A stretch of 64,000 nt of DNA from Sinorhizobium psoraleae (GCF_013283645.1 NZ_JABEKV010000001.1:694699-758698); one strand, 5' to 3'; numbered from the stretch's first letter, positions 36,116 through 46,088 are shown. The notes: a model not told the origin generated them from the sequence alone. Program-made: numbers and translations.

Positions 36116-37573
36116 ATGGGCAAGGTTACTGGGTTTTTGGAGATCGACCGGCAGGTGGCAAAGTACCAGCCGGCATCCGACCGCATCCGCCATTTCCGTG
36201 AATTCACCATTCCCATGTCCGACCAGGAAGTGCAAAAGCAGGCTGCGCGCTGCATGGACTGCGGCATTCCCTATTGCCACGGGCCGACGGGGTGCCCGGT
36301 GCACAACCAGATTCCCGACTGGAACGACCTCGTCTACAACGGCAACTGGGACGAGGCGATCCGCAACCTGCACTCGACGAACAACTTCCCGGAGTTTACC
36401 GGTCGCGTATGCCCGGCGCCGTGCGAGGAAGCCTGCACGCTGAACCTCGAGGACGTGCCGGTGGCGATCAAGACGGTCGAACAGGCGATCGCCGACAAGG
36501 CCTACGAAATGGGATACATCGTGCCGCAGCCGGCCGTCACCAAGACCGGCAAGAAAGTCGCGGTCATCGGTTCCGGCCCCGCCGGCATGGCGGCCGCTCA
36601 GCAGCTTGCCCGCGCCGGTCACGAGGTCCATGTCTACGAGCGCGAGTCGAAGCCCGGCGGGCTGCTGCGTTACGGCATTCCAGATTTCAAGATGGAGAAG
36701 AATTTCATCGATCGCCGTATCGAGCAAATGCGGGGCGAGGGCGTCACCTTCCATTGCGGCATCAATGTCGGCGTCGACCTGCCGGTGCACAAGCTCCTCG
36801 ACGACAATGATGCCGTGCTCTATTGCGGCGGCTCCGAGACCCCGCGCGATGCCGGAATCCCGGGCGTGAACTTTGAAGGCGTGCACGATGCCATGCCGTA
36901 CCTCGTGCAGCAGAACCGCCGCGTCGGCCGCGAGAACATCGACAGCGTCGGCTGGCCCTCCGAACCGATCCTCGCCGGCGGCAAGCACGTCGTCGTCGTC
37001 GGCGGTGGCGACACGGCATCCGACTGCGTCGGCACGGCTTTCCGCCAGGGTGCAGTCAAGGTGACGCAGCTCGATATTCGTCCGCAACCGCCGGAGAAGG
37101 AAGACAAGCTCGCCGTCTGGCCATTCTGGGCGACGAAGATGCGCACGTCCTCCAGCCAGGCGGAAGGTGCGGTTCGCGAGTTCCAGGTCGCGACGCTGGA
37201 GTTCGTCGGTGACGAGGACGGTGTGCTTACCGGTGTCAAGTGCTGTCAGGTGGACGAGCGGCGCAAGCCGATCGCCGGAACCGAGTTCATCATCAAGGCC
37301 GATCTCGCCTTCATCGCCATCGGCTTCCGCGGTCCCTTCACCAACAGCGTGCTCAAGGATCTCGGCGACAAGCTGTCCCTCAATACCGACCGCCGCGGTT
37401 CGACCAACGTCGTCGCCAATGAGCGGGACTACAGGACGTCGGTCGACAAGCTTTGGACCGCGGGGGACATCCGCCGCGGCCAATCGCTCGTCGTCTGGGC
37501 GATCCGCGAAGGCCGGCAGGCGGCGCGTGCCATCGACGAAGCGCTGATGGGGTCGAGCGTCCTGCCGCGGTAG
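36116..37573 (+). CDS. gltD: Glutamate synthase (NADPH) small subunit
   Basis: A 485-residue FAD/NADPH electron-input subunit. Cysteines for the 4Fe-4S clusters shared with GltB lie in CMDCGIPYCHGPTGCP and CPAPCEEACTL. The FAD Rossmann motif GSGPAGMAAAQQLARAG is near residue 145 and the NADPH motif VVVVGGGDTASDCVG near 295-310. It lies 99 bases after gltB on the same strand and is followed by a strong terminator. Confidence 0.97.
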   Translation: MGKVTGFLEIDRQVAKYQPASDRIRHFREFTIPMSDQEVQKQAARCMDCGIPYCHGPTGCPVHNQIPDWNDLVYNGNWDEAIRNLHSTNNFPEFTGRVCPAPCEEACTLNLEDVPVAIKTVEQAIADKAYEMGYIVPQPAVTKTGKKVAVIGSGPAGMAAAQQLARAGHEVHVYERESKPGGLLRYGIPDFKMEKNFIDRRIEQMRGEGVTFHCGINVGVDLPVHKLLDDNDAVLYCGGSETPRDAGIPGVNFEGVHDAMPYLVQQNRRVGRENIDSVGWPSEPILAGGKHVVVVGGGDTASDCVGTAFRQGAVKVTQLDIRPQPPEKEDKLAVWPFWATKMRTSSSQAEGAVREFQVATLEFVGDEDGVLTGVKCCQVDERRKPIAGTEFIIKADLAFIAIGFRGPFTNSVLKDLGDKLSLNTDRRGSTNVVANERDYRTSVDKLWTAGDIRRGQSLVVWAIREGRQAARAIDEALMGSSVLPR

Positions 37574-37596
37574 TCGCTTCCGCGTACAACTTTCAC

Positions 37597-37630
37597 AGGC
37601 CTCGCAAGATGATTGCGGGGCCTTTTTCTT
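37597..37630 (+). terminator. Terminator after gltD
   Basis: An 11-bp stem (37597-37607 with 37613-37623, one G-U pair), loop GATGA, then CCTTTTTCTTT. Confidence 0.85.
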
Positions 37631-37775
37631 TGGGGCTCATTATTCCCGGGCGTCATTCTTGCGCTTGACCGGCCGAGCTCGAGGGATGGAGGGGGCGGAG
37701 TTCACGATGCACGACATCGGGCCATATCGGCACTCTCGTTCCCCCATGAAGCCGACAGATCGATTCGCCCGAGGC

Positions 37776-39044
37776 TCAGTTCGCGGTCACGGGCTTAGCG
37801 GCCGCCGACTGCGGTTTTGCCAGGCGGAAATCATCGATACGCCCAGGAGGGGCTACGACGACCTCGCCCTTTTCGATGAGCAGGTCGCGCGGGCTCTTGC
37901 CGGTGCTCTTCAACGGGGTGTCACCGCCGAGAAGCGCGGTCGCGCCGTCGAGTTCCGGATCGGTCAGACTGATCGGCTGTGTCTTGACGATATCCTCGTT
38001 CGCAAGCGGAGCTGTCACCACCAGATCTTTCAGCCCCTCCGCGCCCGGCACGTCCGTGTCGGTTGCTGCCGCCTCGCCAAGCAGCTTGCGGATGTCCTTC
38101 TCGACATAGAAGGCGAGCTTGCGCTTGCCAGCCTTGGTCAGGTTGATGCCGTCGGAACCACGCAGACGGACCTGCTGGCCGTTGATGTCGGAGCCGGTCA
38201 GCACGAATTTGCCGCCCTCGTCGACGAAGCCGTCCCAGATGTCGATGAACTGGCCGCCGGCCTTTTCGACCTCTTCGCGGAAGATGCCGTTGAATGTCAC
38301 CATGTCGGCGGTCATGGCGCTCGATTGGAACGGTGGCATGCCGACCCAGAGAACCGGAAGCGAATCCTTGCGCGCCAGAGTTGCGAGAGCGTTGACCCGC
38401 TTGCGGTATTCCTCGGTCCAGACATCTGTGCGGAACTTCTCCTTGACGTCGCCGATCCGCATCAGCTGTCGGTCATTGGCACCGAGACTGACGACAATTA
38501 CGGAAGGTTTCAGCTCTGCCACATAGTCTGGCAGGATCTTCGGCCAGTCGAAATAATCGTTGCGGACAAGGCCCGAAGAGCCGTTGGCGCGGGTTTCGAC
38601 GATAATCCCCGGCGTTGTCTCGAAGGCAGTCTTCAGACCGTCGCCAAGGCTCCCGGCAACGAAATCGCCGACGACCAGGACCTTTTTCGCATCCGGCGAT
38701 TTCTCGACAACCGGCGCCGGCGGCGGCGTTGCCGCCAGGCGCGGCTTGGCGCGTTGTTGGCGGCGCTGCTGCGGCTCTGCCGGTTGCTGCTGTCGGCGTT
38801 TCAGCACCCGTCGTGGCGCAGGCTGGCGGGGATAGTCGTACTGATCCCGGTAGTAGATGCGCCTTTGGGGAACGAAGACGCCGAAGAGCCTCTGCAGGAC
38901 ATTGCGCCGCGGGACCGGCTCCTGCGCTTCGGCCATGGTGGCAAAGAAGCCGGCGACGAGCATTGCCACGGCCCCTATAAGGATCGGCGCGAAACGAAAC
39001 GGATGCAAGAACCGCTTCACCCCAGCGTCTCTGATTGGCAACAT
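37776..39044 (-). CDS. DUF459 protein, SGNH hydrolase-like, secreted
   Basis: A 422-residue protein with an N-terminal signal/anchor (LIGAVAMLVAGFFATMAEA). A basic Gln/Arg/Pro-rich linker (about residues 55-105) precedes an SGNH/GDSL-like domain: VLVVGDFVAGSLGDGL (block I, Asp-Phe replacing the usual GDS), VSLGANDRQLM (block with catalytic-site Asn) and late SDGINLTKAGKRKLAFYV with the Asp-x2-His position occupied by Asp-Gly-Ile-Asn. The usual Ser and His may therefore be altered, and activity is uncertain. Enzymes of this type often deacylate or modify exopolysaccharide. The upstream TTG at 39071 is a less likely start. Confidence 0.82.
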   Translation of the reverse strand: MLPIRDAGVKRFLHPFRFAPILIGAVAMLVAGFFATMAEAQEPVPRRNVLQRLFGVFVPQRRIYYRDQYDYPRQPAPRRVLKRRQQQPAEPQQRRQQRAKPRLAATPPPAPVVEKSPDAKKVLVVGDFVAGSLGDGLKTAFETTPGIIVETRANGSSGLVRNDYFDWPKILPDYVAELKPSVIVVSLGANDRQLMRIGDVKEKFRTDVWTEEYRKRVNALATLARKDSLPVLWVGMPPFQSSAMTADMVTFNGIFREEVEKAGGQFIDIWDGFVDEGGKFVLTGSDINGQQVRLRGSDGINLTKAGKRKLAFYVEKDIRKLLGEAAATDTDVPGAEGLKDLVVTAPLANEDIVKTQPISLTDPELDGATALLGGDTPLKSTGKSPRDLLIEKGEVVVAPPGRIDDFRLAKPQSAAAKPVTAN

Positions 39045-39219
39045 AATCGCTTTCACCGTCAAACGCAGCAATTCCAGGTGCTACAGCGAGTTTGCGCATC
39101 CATGACACGCGAGGCGCTGCATGTGCAACTCACTATAGCATACATACGCCAAATCACGGCGATTTGGGATCGAATGATCGGAAATCGCCGTGATTTGCAA
39201 AATTCGTGCGGAAGTGCCG

Positions 39220-40440
39220 TCAGTTGCGCAAGGCGCGCAGGAGGTGTTGCGTCGGTTCGCCATCCGGTGTCAGGCCGTTCTGGGTCTGGAAGGCCTGGAT
39301 CGCGGCCTTGGAGCCCGAGCCGAAATTGCCATCGACCTCGCCGCTGTAATAGCCGAGCTCCTTAAGACGGTTCTGCAACTCGAACTTTTCGCTGATATCG
39401 AGGGATCCGTCCGGACGCGGCCAGCGCTGCTGCATTCCTGCGTAGCCGGCGATCTGGTCGGCAAGGAGGCCGACGCCGAGCGCATAGGAATCGGATGCGT
39501 TGTAGCGCTTGATCACGAAGAAGTTGCGCGTCATCAGGAAGCCCGGGCCGTTGCCGCCGGTCGGCAGTTTCAGTTCGGCGCGCGTGTTCGGGCTTCGGAA
39601 ACCCTTGCCGTTCGGCCGGATGAAGCCGAGCGCTGCCCATTGGCCGAGGGTCTTCGTCTGGCCCGAATATTTCGCGGCGCTGGCCGGCGCCACGACTTCG
39701 TAGCCCCAGGTCTCACCCGGCTGCCAGCCATTCTTTTTCAAGAGGTTGGCGGCTGTGGCCAGTGCATCCGGGACCGAATTCCAGATGTCGCGGTGCCCGT
39801 TTCCGTCGGCATCGACCGCATAAAGCAGGTAGCTCGTCGGAATGAACTGCGTGTGTCCCATGGCGCCCGCCCAGGACCCGGTCAACTCGCGCGGCGTGAT
39901 GTCGCCGCTTTGCAGGATTTTCAGCGCGGCGATCAACTGGGTTCTGGCAAATTTGGCCCGCTTCGGATCGGCATAGGCAAGCGTCGCAAGCGCGCGCGGC
40001 ACATAGTGCAGCCGGTCGTCCTTTTCGAGGACGGCACCGTAGTTCGTTTCCATCGACCAGATTGCCAGGAGAATGTTCCTGTCGACGCCGAAGTGCCTCT
40101 CTAGATAGTTGAGCGTTCGGGCATGCTTGGCAGCCATTTCCTGGCCGACGCGCTTCGTGTACGGATTGACACGCGAGTCTATATATTCCCAAATCTTGTG
40201 CTTGAACTCGGGCTGGTAATTCGCCTTTTCGAGAACCGCCGGATCGGGCGTCTTCACGCCGGCGAACGCCTTGCGATAGGTCGCTTGGGTAATGCCGCTC
40301 TTGGCGGCGGTCGCGTAGAACTTGTTGATCCAGTTCTGGAAGCCAGGGTCCGCGTGTGCAGGTGCTGAACCAAGCGTAGCGGCGGTAACGATGAGGGCGG
40401 CGGCGATATGGCGGAAGAACGTTCTGCGGTTTCTGATCAT
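39220..40440 (-). CDS. Lytic murein transglycosylase, MltB family
   Basis: A 406-residue periplasmic enzyme with a signal peptide (cleavage near APAHADPGF). The transglycosylase domain includes IWSMETNYGAVLEKDD, in which the Glu in SMETNYG is the catalytic acid, and GSWAGAMGHTQFIPTSYLLYAVDADGNG typical of the MltB/SltB group. A C-terminal peptidoglycan-binding domain covers the last 60 residues (LQNRLKELGYYSGEVDGNFG). It cleaves the glycan strand with 1,6-anhydro product formation. Confidence 0.93.
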   Translation of the reverse strand: MIRNRRTFFRHIAAALIVTAATLGSAPAHADPGFQNWINKFYATAAKSGITQATYRKAFAGVKTPDPAVLEKANYQPEFKHKIWEYIDSRVNPYTKRVGQEMAAKHARTLNYLERHFGVDRNILLAIWSMETNYGAVLEKDDRLHYVPRALATLAYADPKRAKFARTQLIAALKILQSGDITPRELTGSWAGAMGHTQFIPTSYLLYAVDADGNGHRDIWNSVPDALATAANLLKKNGWQPGETWGYEVVAPASAAKYSGQTKTLGQWAALGFIRPNGKGFRSPNTRAELKLPTGGNGPGFLMTRNFFVIKRYNASDSYALGVGLLADQIAGYAGMQQRWPRPDGSLDISEKFELQNRLKELGYYSGEVDGNFGSGSKAAIQAFQTQNGLTPDGEPTQHLLRALRN

Positions 40441-40739
40441 CAGCTATCGGTTCCGTTTCTCATCGGAGCGTTCAGCCAGCGTTCATGCCGGGCGGAATAC
40501 TCCGGTTTTGCAATGTCGCCCGCAGCATGCCGCGAAAGGGCAGCATGCGGTTCTCTTCACTCCGAACAGCGGAATCCGCATCGGATCAGGGGAGAAGCCT
40601 ACAGAAACGAAGTCAACAAAGTCTTTACCATGAATAAGCCAGGTCGTCCTCTTTTGCAAAAAAATAGCAATCGGCGACTAATTCCAATCCAATTTGCCTT
40701 TTTGAGGCTAGAGTTGAGAACCACTGCAAGGAGGTGTCT

Positions 40740-41627
40740 ATGACCGACAAGCATAAAGTCCGCAAAGCCGTGTTCCCCGTGGCGGGCCTTGGGACGCGTT
40801 TCCTGCCGGCGACCAAGGCGGTGCCGAAGGAGATGCTGACGGTGGTGGACAAGCCGGTCATCCAGTATGTCGTCGATGAAGCGCTGGAAGCAGGCATTGA
40901 GCATCTGATCTTTGTGACCGGCCGCAGCAAAGCGGTGATCGAGGACTATTTCGATATCCAGGTCGAACTCGACCAGACGCTGCGCGAACGGAACAAGAAG
41001 GCGGAAATCGAGCTGCTCGAGGCGATACTGCCGAAGGCCGGCACCACCAGCTTCACACGCCAGCAGGCGCCGCTCGGTCTCGGCCATGCGGTCTGGTGCG
41101 CGCGCGATCTCGTCGGCGATGAACCCTTCGCGCTTCTGCTGCCCGACATGATCATGAAGGGTGAGAAGGGCTGCCTCAAGGGCATGGTCGAACTCTACGA
41201 GCAAAGCGGCGGCAACGTGATCGCCGTCGAGGAATGTGCGCCCGACCAGGCGCAAAAATACGGCATCGTCGGCGTCGGCGACAAAATCGGCGACGGCTTC
41301 AAGATCACCAAGATGGTCGAGAAGCCCGCGCCCGGTACCGCGCCGTCCAACTTCTTCATCAACGGCCGCTACATCCTGCAGCCGGAGATCTTCCCGATCC
41401 TGGAACGGCAGGAGCGCGGCGCCGGCAACGAGATCCAGCTGACCGACGGCATGGTGAAGCTTTCCGGCATGCAGCCTTTCGCCGCCTATCACTTCCGCGG
41501 CGATACCTACGATTGCGGGGCGAAGGACGGTTTCATCCTCGCGAACGTCGCCTTCGCGCTCGAGCGCGGCGACATCAGGCCCTCCGTCGAGGAGCCGCTG
41601 AAGGCACTGCTGCAAAGCCTGAAGTGA
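40740..41627 (+). CDS. galU: UTP-glucose-1-phosphate uridylyltransferase
   Basis: A 295-residue nucleotidyltransferase making UDP-glucose for exopolysaccharide, LPS and cyclic glucans. The signature [23 protein letters not shown] opens the protein; [16 protein letters not shown], the sugar-binding [11 protein letters not shown] and [10 protein letters not shown] follow. ATG 40740 has AGGAGG five bases upstream; a GTG two codons earlier is less well spaced. In Sinorhizobium an exoN paralogue usually exists in the exo cluster, so this is the chromosomal copy. Confidence 0.94.
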   Translation: MTDKHKVRKAVFPVAGLGTRFLPATKAVPKEMLTVVDKPVIQYVVDEALEAGIEHLIFVTGRSKAVIEDYFDIQVELDQTLRERNKKAEIELLEAILPKAGTTSFTRQQAPLGLGHAVWCARDLVGDEPFALLLPDMIMKGEKGCLKGMVELYEQSGGNVIAVEECAPDQAQKYGIVGVGDKIGDGFKITKMVEKPAPGTAPSNFFINGRYILQPEIFPILERQERGAGNEIQLTDGMVKLSGMQPFAAYHFRGDTYDCGAKDGFILANVAFALERGDIRPSVEEPLKALLQSLK

Positions 41628-41648
41628 TCTCAGTCGGACTGAAAAGCG

Positions 41649-41676
41649 GGTCGCGCCAGAGGGCGCGGCCTTTTTT
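41649..41676 (+). terminator. Terminator after galU
   Basis: A 9-bp stem (41649-41657 with 41662-41670) followed by TTTTTT. Confidence 0.88.
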
Positions 41677-41715
41677 ATTATGCAGTGACGCTCTTTACCG
41701 ATCCTCTTCTTCGCT

Positions 41716-41821
41716 CTTGGATCATTTCATCGTTTTATTGAAACGATGAAATGATCCAACTCCTTGAAGCGACACAATTTCGGATGGAAAGCCGCTACCC
41801 ACTTTTGCTGGAATTGCTCTA
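41716..41821. repeat. Dispersed repeat: 19-bp perfect inverted repeat plus tail
   Basis: Arms 41717-41735 and 41741-41759 are perfect inverse copies around TATTG. They are followed by a tail to TGGAATTGCTCTAG that runs into the stop codon of the outer-membrane gene. From memory, this palindrome-plus-tail arrangement recurs between genes in Rhizobiaceae chromosomes; only one copy is present here. Confidence 0.65.
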
Positions 41822-43261
41822 GCGCCTTAGCGTCAGACCGAGACCGATGCGGGCGGTGTCGCTCGACTCGCCGCGATCCCTGTTCGTTCGTTCGTAACTG
41901 ACGTCGCCGGTGAGCGCGAGATAGCGGTTCATGTCCCAGGTCAGGCCGGTGCCGGTTCGCCAGGTGGTTTCGTCGGAGGAGATGGCATCCGACGGGAAGT
42001 TGCGCAATGTCACACTGTTCGACAGGCGGGCAACCAATGTCGAACGCAGTTCGCGGGTGACGATGCTGGTCAGCACATAGTCGATCGAGCCTGCGTCGCC
42101 AGGTGTCGTCGACGGGTCGAGATAGGTTGCGACACCGAGCAGGACGCCGGTGCCGCGCTGCGGCGACCAGTTGACGCGTCCGTCAACCGAAAGTCCGCGA
42201 AGATCGCCGAGCCGGTCGCCGTCGAAGCGGTAGGTCTCGTAACCGAGCGCGAGTTCGCCGTTGAGCTTTTCGCCAAGGTCGACTTCCAACCCGGCGCGGC
42301 CCGCGTAGCTTTGATAGGACCGCTCGAAGCCGAGCGTGTCCTCGCGCAGATCATAGTTCGACTTTCCGACCGACGCTTCGAGGAACGGGATAAGGGCCGG
42401 AGAAAGCTCGTAGCCGATGCGCGCGTTCAGAATGCCGATATTGCGGTTGCGGTCCTCGACGGAAAGCGTAGCCCCGTTGTCGAGCTCGACATCCCCATAG
42501 GTTCGGCGCTCGAAATCGGCACCGAGCGATCCGCGAATGAGACCGTAGTCGCGCTCGACGGCCCCGCCCAGCCGATAGATGTTGACGCCGGATTGCGTCT
42601 CGGCATTGGCAATCGCGTTTGGATCGTTGGCGTCTTCCCGTTCGAAGCTGTAACCGGCCCTCAGCCTGGCGGTCGTCTGCTCGCTGAGGTCGAGGCGCAA
42701 TTCGGCGTCGAGGTCCGCGCGCGGTTCTTCTTCGCCCCGGCCCGATGTGTTGTTCTGCAAGACGCCTTCGCCGGTGATGCTCAGCTGGTGGCGAGACCAG
42801 TCCGAGGTGAGCGATCCCTTTAGACCGGTTTCGATGAAGCTTCGGCTCTCGCTGCGGCCCCCGGTCCTTTGCCGCTCGTGATTGAAGGTTTCGCTGAGGG
42901 CGGGTTTCAGGACGAACGTGCCGATGCGGATGCCCGGCGCCTGGCCCTCGTAGGGATCGATGCGCGCGCGCAGACCATCGATCGTGTCCTCGCGCCGGTT
43001 CAGGCGGTTGAAGTCCTCGTCGAGTGCCGGGGGAAGGTCGCTGCCGGCAACGGCACCGGTCGTTTGCGGGTCGGTGATCGCTGCGACATTTGCCGTTTGG
43101 CCGAGGGTACCAGGGGCCAAATTCGCGACCGGGGCGTCTGGAGGAGGGCTTTCCGCGCCGGCGGGTGTGCCGGCGAAGAGGGCGCAGCCCGCCACGAGCC
43201 ACGCCCGCATCCTCGGACGCAAGGCGCCCGCTGTGGTCGAGCGTGAAATATTGGGCACCAT
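41819..43261 (-). CDS. Outer-membrane beta-barrel protein
   Basis: A 480-residue protein. A signal peptide (MRAWLVAGCALFAGTPAGA within the first 40 residues) precedes a low-complexity periplasmic segment and about 16 amphipathic strands ending in an aromatic/Arg terminus (ARIGLGLTLRR). Strand-turn patterns such as LDLSEQTTARLRAGYSFERED and SPQRGTGVLLGVATYLD are typical of the OMP_b-brl_2 or DUF2860-like group. Function unknown; a role in polysaccharide export or porin activity is guesswork. ATG 43261 is chosen; an in-frame start at 43327 lacks support. Confidence 0.75.
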   Translation of the reverse strand: MVPNISRSTTAGALRPRMRAWLVAGCALFAGTPAGAESPPPDAPVANLAPGTLGQTANVAAITDPQTTGAVAGSDLPPALDEDFNRLNRREDTIDGLRARIDPYEGQAPGIRIGTFVLKPALSETFNHERQRTGGRSESRSFIETGLKGSLTSDWSRHQLSITGEGVLQNNTSGRGEEEPRADLDAELRLDLSEQTTARLRAGYSFEREDANDPNAIANAETQSGVNIYRLGGAVERDYGLIRGSLGADFERRTYGDVELDNGATLSVEDRNRNIGILNARIGYELSPALIPFLEASVGKSNYDLREDTLGFERSYQSYAGRAGLEVDLGEKLNGELALGYETYRFDGDRLGDLRGLSVDGRVNWSPQRGTGVLLGVATYLDPSTTPGDAGSIDYVLTSIVTRELRSTLVARLSNSVTLRNFPSDAISSDETTWRTGTGLTWDMNRYLALTGDVSYERTNRDRGESSDTARIGLGLTLRR

Positions 43262-43377
43262 GCGCCGTCTGTCCGCGAAAACGTGATTGCAATCGTTTCG
43301 CAACCGTAAAGGCGCGTGGTTAACCAATCGTTTCCAAATGGAAAATCCGGTTTCGAGACCGGTTTGCTGCCATGCGC

Positions 43378-43833
43378 TCAGGCACGCTCGACGGTCAGGT
43401 TCCGGCCGCTGCTTGCCACGATCCGCACGCGCGTGCCGACCGGCAGATCAGGCCCTTCGACCGACCAGGTCGTGTCGTCCAGGCGTACGCGCCCTCGGCC
43501 CTCTGCGATCGGTTGCTCCAAAACCGCCGTGCGGCCGACGAGGCTTTCGCCACGCTTGTTGAGCAGCGGTTCATCGCTCTCGACCGAGGAGGAGACGAAG
43601 CGCCGCCCGATGAGCACGGCGAACACCGAATGCAGCGCGAAGACGACGACCTGGATCTCCCAGACCCAGAATGCCGTATCCCAGAGGAGGAGGGACAGGC
43701 TGCCGGTAGCGAGCGCTGCGAACCCGATCCAAACCAGGAACACGCCTGGCAGCACCAGTTCCGCCGCCAGCAGGACGAGGCCGAGCACCCACCAGCTCCA
43801 GGGGCCGAGTTCGAGGAGGATGCGTGCGATCAT
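43378..43833 (-). CDS. NfeD-like membrane protein
   Basis: A 151-residue protein with three to four hydrophobic helices (residues about 8-80) and a C-terminal OB-fold NfeD domain (LVGRTAVLEQPIAEGRGRVRLDD). NfeD proteins partner SPFH proteins in membrane microdomains. The gene starts 11 bases after the SPFH gene stop, forming an SPFH-nfeD operon. Confidence 0.92.
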   Translation of the reverse strand: MIARILLELGPWSWWVLGLVLLAAELVLPGVFLVWIGFAALATGSLSLLLWDTAFWVWEIQVVVFALHSVFAVLIGRRFVSSSVESDEPLLNKRGESLVGRTAVLEQPIAEGRGRVRLDDTTWSVEGPDLPVGTRVRIVASSGRNLTVERA

Positions 43834-43843
43834 GGGGACGCCC

Positions 43844-44845
43844 TCAAGAGGTCGTTTCGGACGAATTGCCGGCCGGACCGCTACGCGGCGTCGACTGGCG
43901 TGGGCGAGGCGAGCTAGGAGGCTGGCCCTCGCCGAAGACTTCCCTGGCGATGGCGCCGATGCCGCCGAGCGAGCCGATCAGCGAGGAGGCCTCCATCGGC
44001 ATCAGCACGATCTTCTGGTTGTTCGCCGTGCCGATCGAAGCGAGCGCCTCGGTGTACTTTTGTGCGACGAAATAGTTGATCGCCTGCACGTCGCCGGCGG
44101 CGATCGCCTCGGAAACCATCCTCGTCGCCTTGGCTTCGGCCTCGGCAAGCCGCTCGCGCGCTTCCGCGTCGCGGAACGCGGCCTCGCGCTGCCCCTCCGC
44201 CTGAAGGATGGCAGACTGCTTCGAGCCCTCGGCGCGCAAGATCTGCGCGTTCCTGGCACCTTCGGCTTCGAGCACCTGAGCACGCTTTTCGCGCTCCGCC
44301 TTCATCTGCCGAGCCATGGCGTCGACCAGATCCTTCGGCGGGGCGATGTCCTTGAGCTCTACGCGGGTGATCTTGATACCCCAGGGGTTGGCAGCCTCGT
44401 CAACGACGTGAAGAAGCCGGTCGTTGATCGTGTCGCGGTTCGAAAGCAGCTCGTCGAGATCCATCGACCCCATCACCGAGCGGATGTTTGTCATCGTCAG
44501 ATTGAGAAGGGCGTTCTCGAGATTGGACACCTGATAGGCGGCCTGCGCGGCATTTAGCACCTGATAGAAGGCCACCGCATCCGCCGCGACGCTGGCATTG
44601 TCCTTGGTGATGACCTCCTGCGTCGGCACATCGAGAACCTGCTCCATCACATTCATCTTCGCCCCGATGCGATCGATGAAAGGAATAATGAGGTTCAGTC
44701 CCGGCTCCATGGTCTTCGTGTAGCGGCCGAAGCGCTCGACCGTGTAGCGATAGCCCTGCGGCACCGTCTTGATCCCGGCGAAAAGCACCAGGACGACGAG
44801 AACGACGAATGCAATGACTGCGATATCCATGCCGCCCACCGACAT
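43844..44845 (-). CDS. SPFH/stomatin-like protein (QmcA type)
   Basis: A 333-residue protein with one N-terminal membrane helix (residues 6-24). The SPFH/PHB domain (about 25-190) includes [22 protein letters not shown] and [15 protein letters not shown]; a long coiled coil rich in Ala/Glu (about 195-265) follows, and a Ser/Pro tail closes it. It scaffolds membrane proteins, often in complexes with the FtsH protease. GAGGGAGA lies directly before ATG 44845. Confidence 0.93.
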   Translation of the reverse strand: MSVGGMDIAVIAFVVLVVLVLFAGIKTVPQGYRYTVERFGRYTKTMEPGLNLIIPFIDRIGAKMNVMEQVLDVPTQEVITKDNASVAADAVAFYQVLNAAQAAYQVSNLENALLNLTMTNIRSVMGSMDLDELLSNRDTINDRLLHVVDEAANPWGIKITRVELKDIAPPKDLVDAMARQMKAEREKRAQVLEAEGARNAQILRAEGSKQSAILQAEGQREAAFRDAEARERLAEAEAKATRMVSEAIAAGDVQAINYFVAQKYTEALASIGTANNQKIVLMPMEASSLIGSLGGIGAIAREVFGEGQPPSSPRPRQSTPRSGPAGNSSETTS

Positions 44846-44940
44846 ATCTCCCTCTTCGCAACTCCAGCGTTTGGAGTGCCCCGAGAGTATGACGTGGCGA
44901 TTCGGCGCAATAATTCAAGCGGTGTGTAGAGAAGGGCCGC

Positions 44941-45975
44941 CTAGAGCCAGCCCTCAAGCTCGCGGCGCACGACGTGATTGAGCACGGCCATGCCTTCCAT
45001 GCTGTCGTTCAGACAAGGAATGTGCGCAAATTTCTCGCCACCATTGTGGTGGAAGCTTTCGGCGGCCTGGCCGGCGATTTCCTCCAGCGTCTCCAGACAG
45101 TCGGAAACGAAGCCGGGATTGACGACCGCGAGGCGCTTGATGCCGTCCTTCGCCAGCTTCTCGACGGTCTTGTCGGTATAGGGCTGCAGCCATTCCTCCG
45201 GGCCGAAGCGGGACTGGAAGGTGACCTGCAGCTTTTCCTCCGGCCAGCCGAGCTTCTCGCGCAATAGCTGCGCGGTCTGCTGGCACTGGAAATAATAGGG
45301 ATCCCCCTTGTCGGAATAGCTCTTCGGAATGCCGTGGAAGGAGGCGAGCACGACTTCCGGCTCCCAGTCGAGCGCTGCAAGATGCTTGCTGATCGAGGCG
45401 GCGAGCGCATCGATATAGACCGGATCGTCGTGATAGGGCGGAACGGTTCGCAGCGCCGGCTGCCAGCGCATTTTCAACAGCGCCTCGAACGCCTTGTCGT
45501 TGACCGTTGCGGTCGTGGCCGCCGCATATTGCGGATAGAGCGGAAAGACGAGGATGCGATCGCAACCTTCCTTCTGCAGCACTTCCATGCGCGAGGCGAT
45601 GGACGGTTGGCCGTAGCGCATCGCCCAGTCGATGACGACCGCCGGCCGATCGACAAAGGTCTTCGCCATCAGTTCGGCCTGATTGCGGGTGTAGGTGCGT
45701 AGCCAACTCTCATTCAGTTCTTTGTTCCAGATCAGCTCGTAGGTCTTGCCGACCTTGCCGGGTCGCGTGTTGAGCACGATGCCGTAGAGGATCGGATACC
45801 AGTAGAGACGCGACCATTCGATGACGCGCCTGTCGCTCAGGAACTCCTTGAGGTAACGGCGCATCGAGGAGTAGTCGGTGCCGTCCGGCGTGCCGAGGTT
45901 CACGAGCAGCACGCCGATCTTCCCGGATCTCACGGCAGGGTGGTCGGTGGTCGGTTCGGCGCGTGCGGTCGTCAT
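44941..45975 (-). CDS. hemH: Ferrochelatase
   Basis: A 344-residue enzyme inserting Fe2+ into protoporphyrin IX. GVLLVNLGTPDGTDYSSMRRYLKEFLSD opens the fold; VVLASFHGIPKSYSDKGDPY contains the metal-binding His and QSRFGPEEWLQPYTDKT the conserved motif III. No cysteines for a 2Fe-2S cluster cap the C-terminus. A methionine four codons upstream (45987) lacks the AGGA found before 45975. Confidence 0.94.
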   Translation of the reverse strand: MTTARAEPTTDHPAVRSGKIGVLLVNLGTPDGTDYSSMRRYLKEFLSDRRVIEWSRLYWYPILYGIVLNTRPGKVGKTYELIWNKELNESWLRTYTRNQAELMAKTFVDRPAVVIDWAMRYGQPSIASRMEVLQKEGCDRILVFPLYPQYAAATTATVNDKAFEALLKMRWQPALRTVPPYHDDPVYIDALAASISKHLAALDWEPEVVLASFHGIPKSYSDKGDPYYFQCQQTAQLLREKLGWPEEKLQVTFQSRFGPEEWLQPYTDKTVEKLAKDGIKRLAVVNPGFVSDCLETLEEIAGQAAESFHHNGGEKFAHIPCLNDSMEGMAVLNHVVRRELEGWL

Positions 45976-46039
45976 CTCGGTCCTCATGGGCGCTTCTGGT
46001 TGCCAGCGCCGTCGGTCTCAAGCTCTTCTAAAAAGAAAT

Positions 46040-46065
46040 GCCGGCGCGGGGAAGCCCGCGCCGGC
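46040..46065 (-). terminator. Terminator after 5'-nucleotidase gene
   Basis: Perfect 11-bp GC stem (46040-46050 with 46055-46065), tetraloop, and on the minus strand ATTTCTTTTT. It may also act for the opposite strand. Confidence 0.85.
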
Positions 46066-46088
46066 CGATCTGCCAGAGGCAAATTGTC

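Noticed and set aside
32495-37483. A 1662-codon open frame antisense to gltB and gltD
   Set aside because: Long antisense frames are common over high-GC genes with biased third positions. The translation is low in complexity (Asp/Val/Arg/His-rich), with no domain, and the opposite strand encodes two certain genes.
37653-39365. A 568-codon plus-strand frame opposite the DUF459 gene
   Set aside because: Antisense shadow without a ribosome site; the minus-strand protein has a signal sequence and domain.
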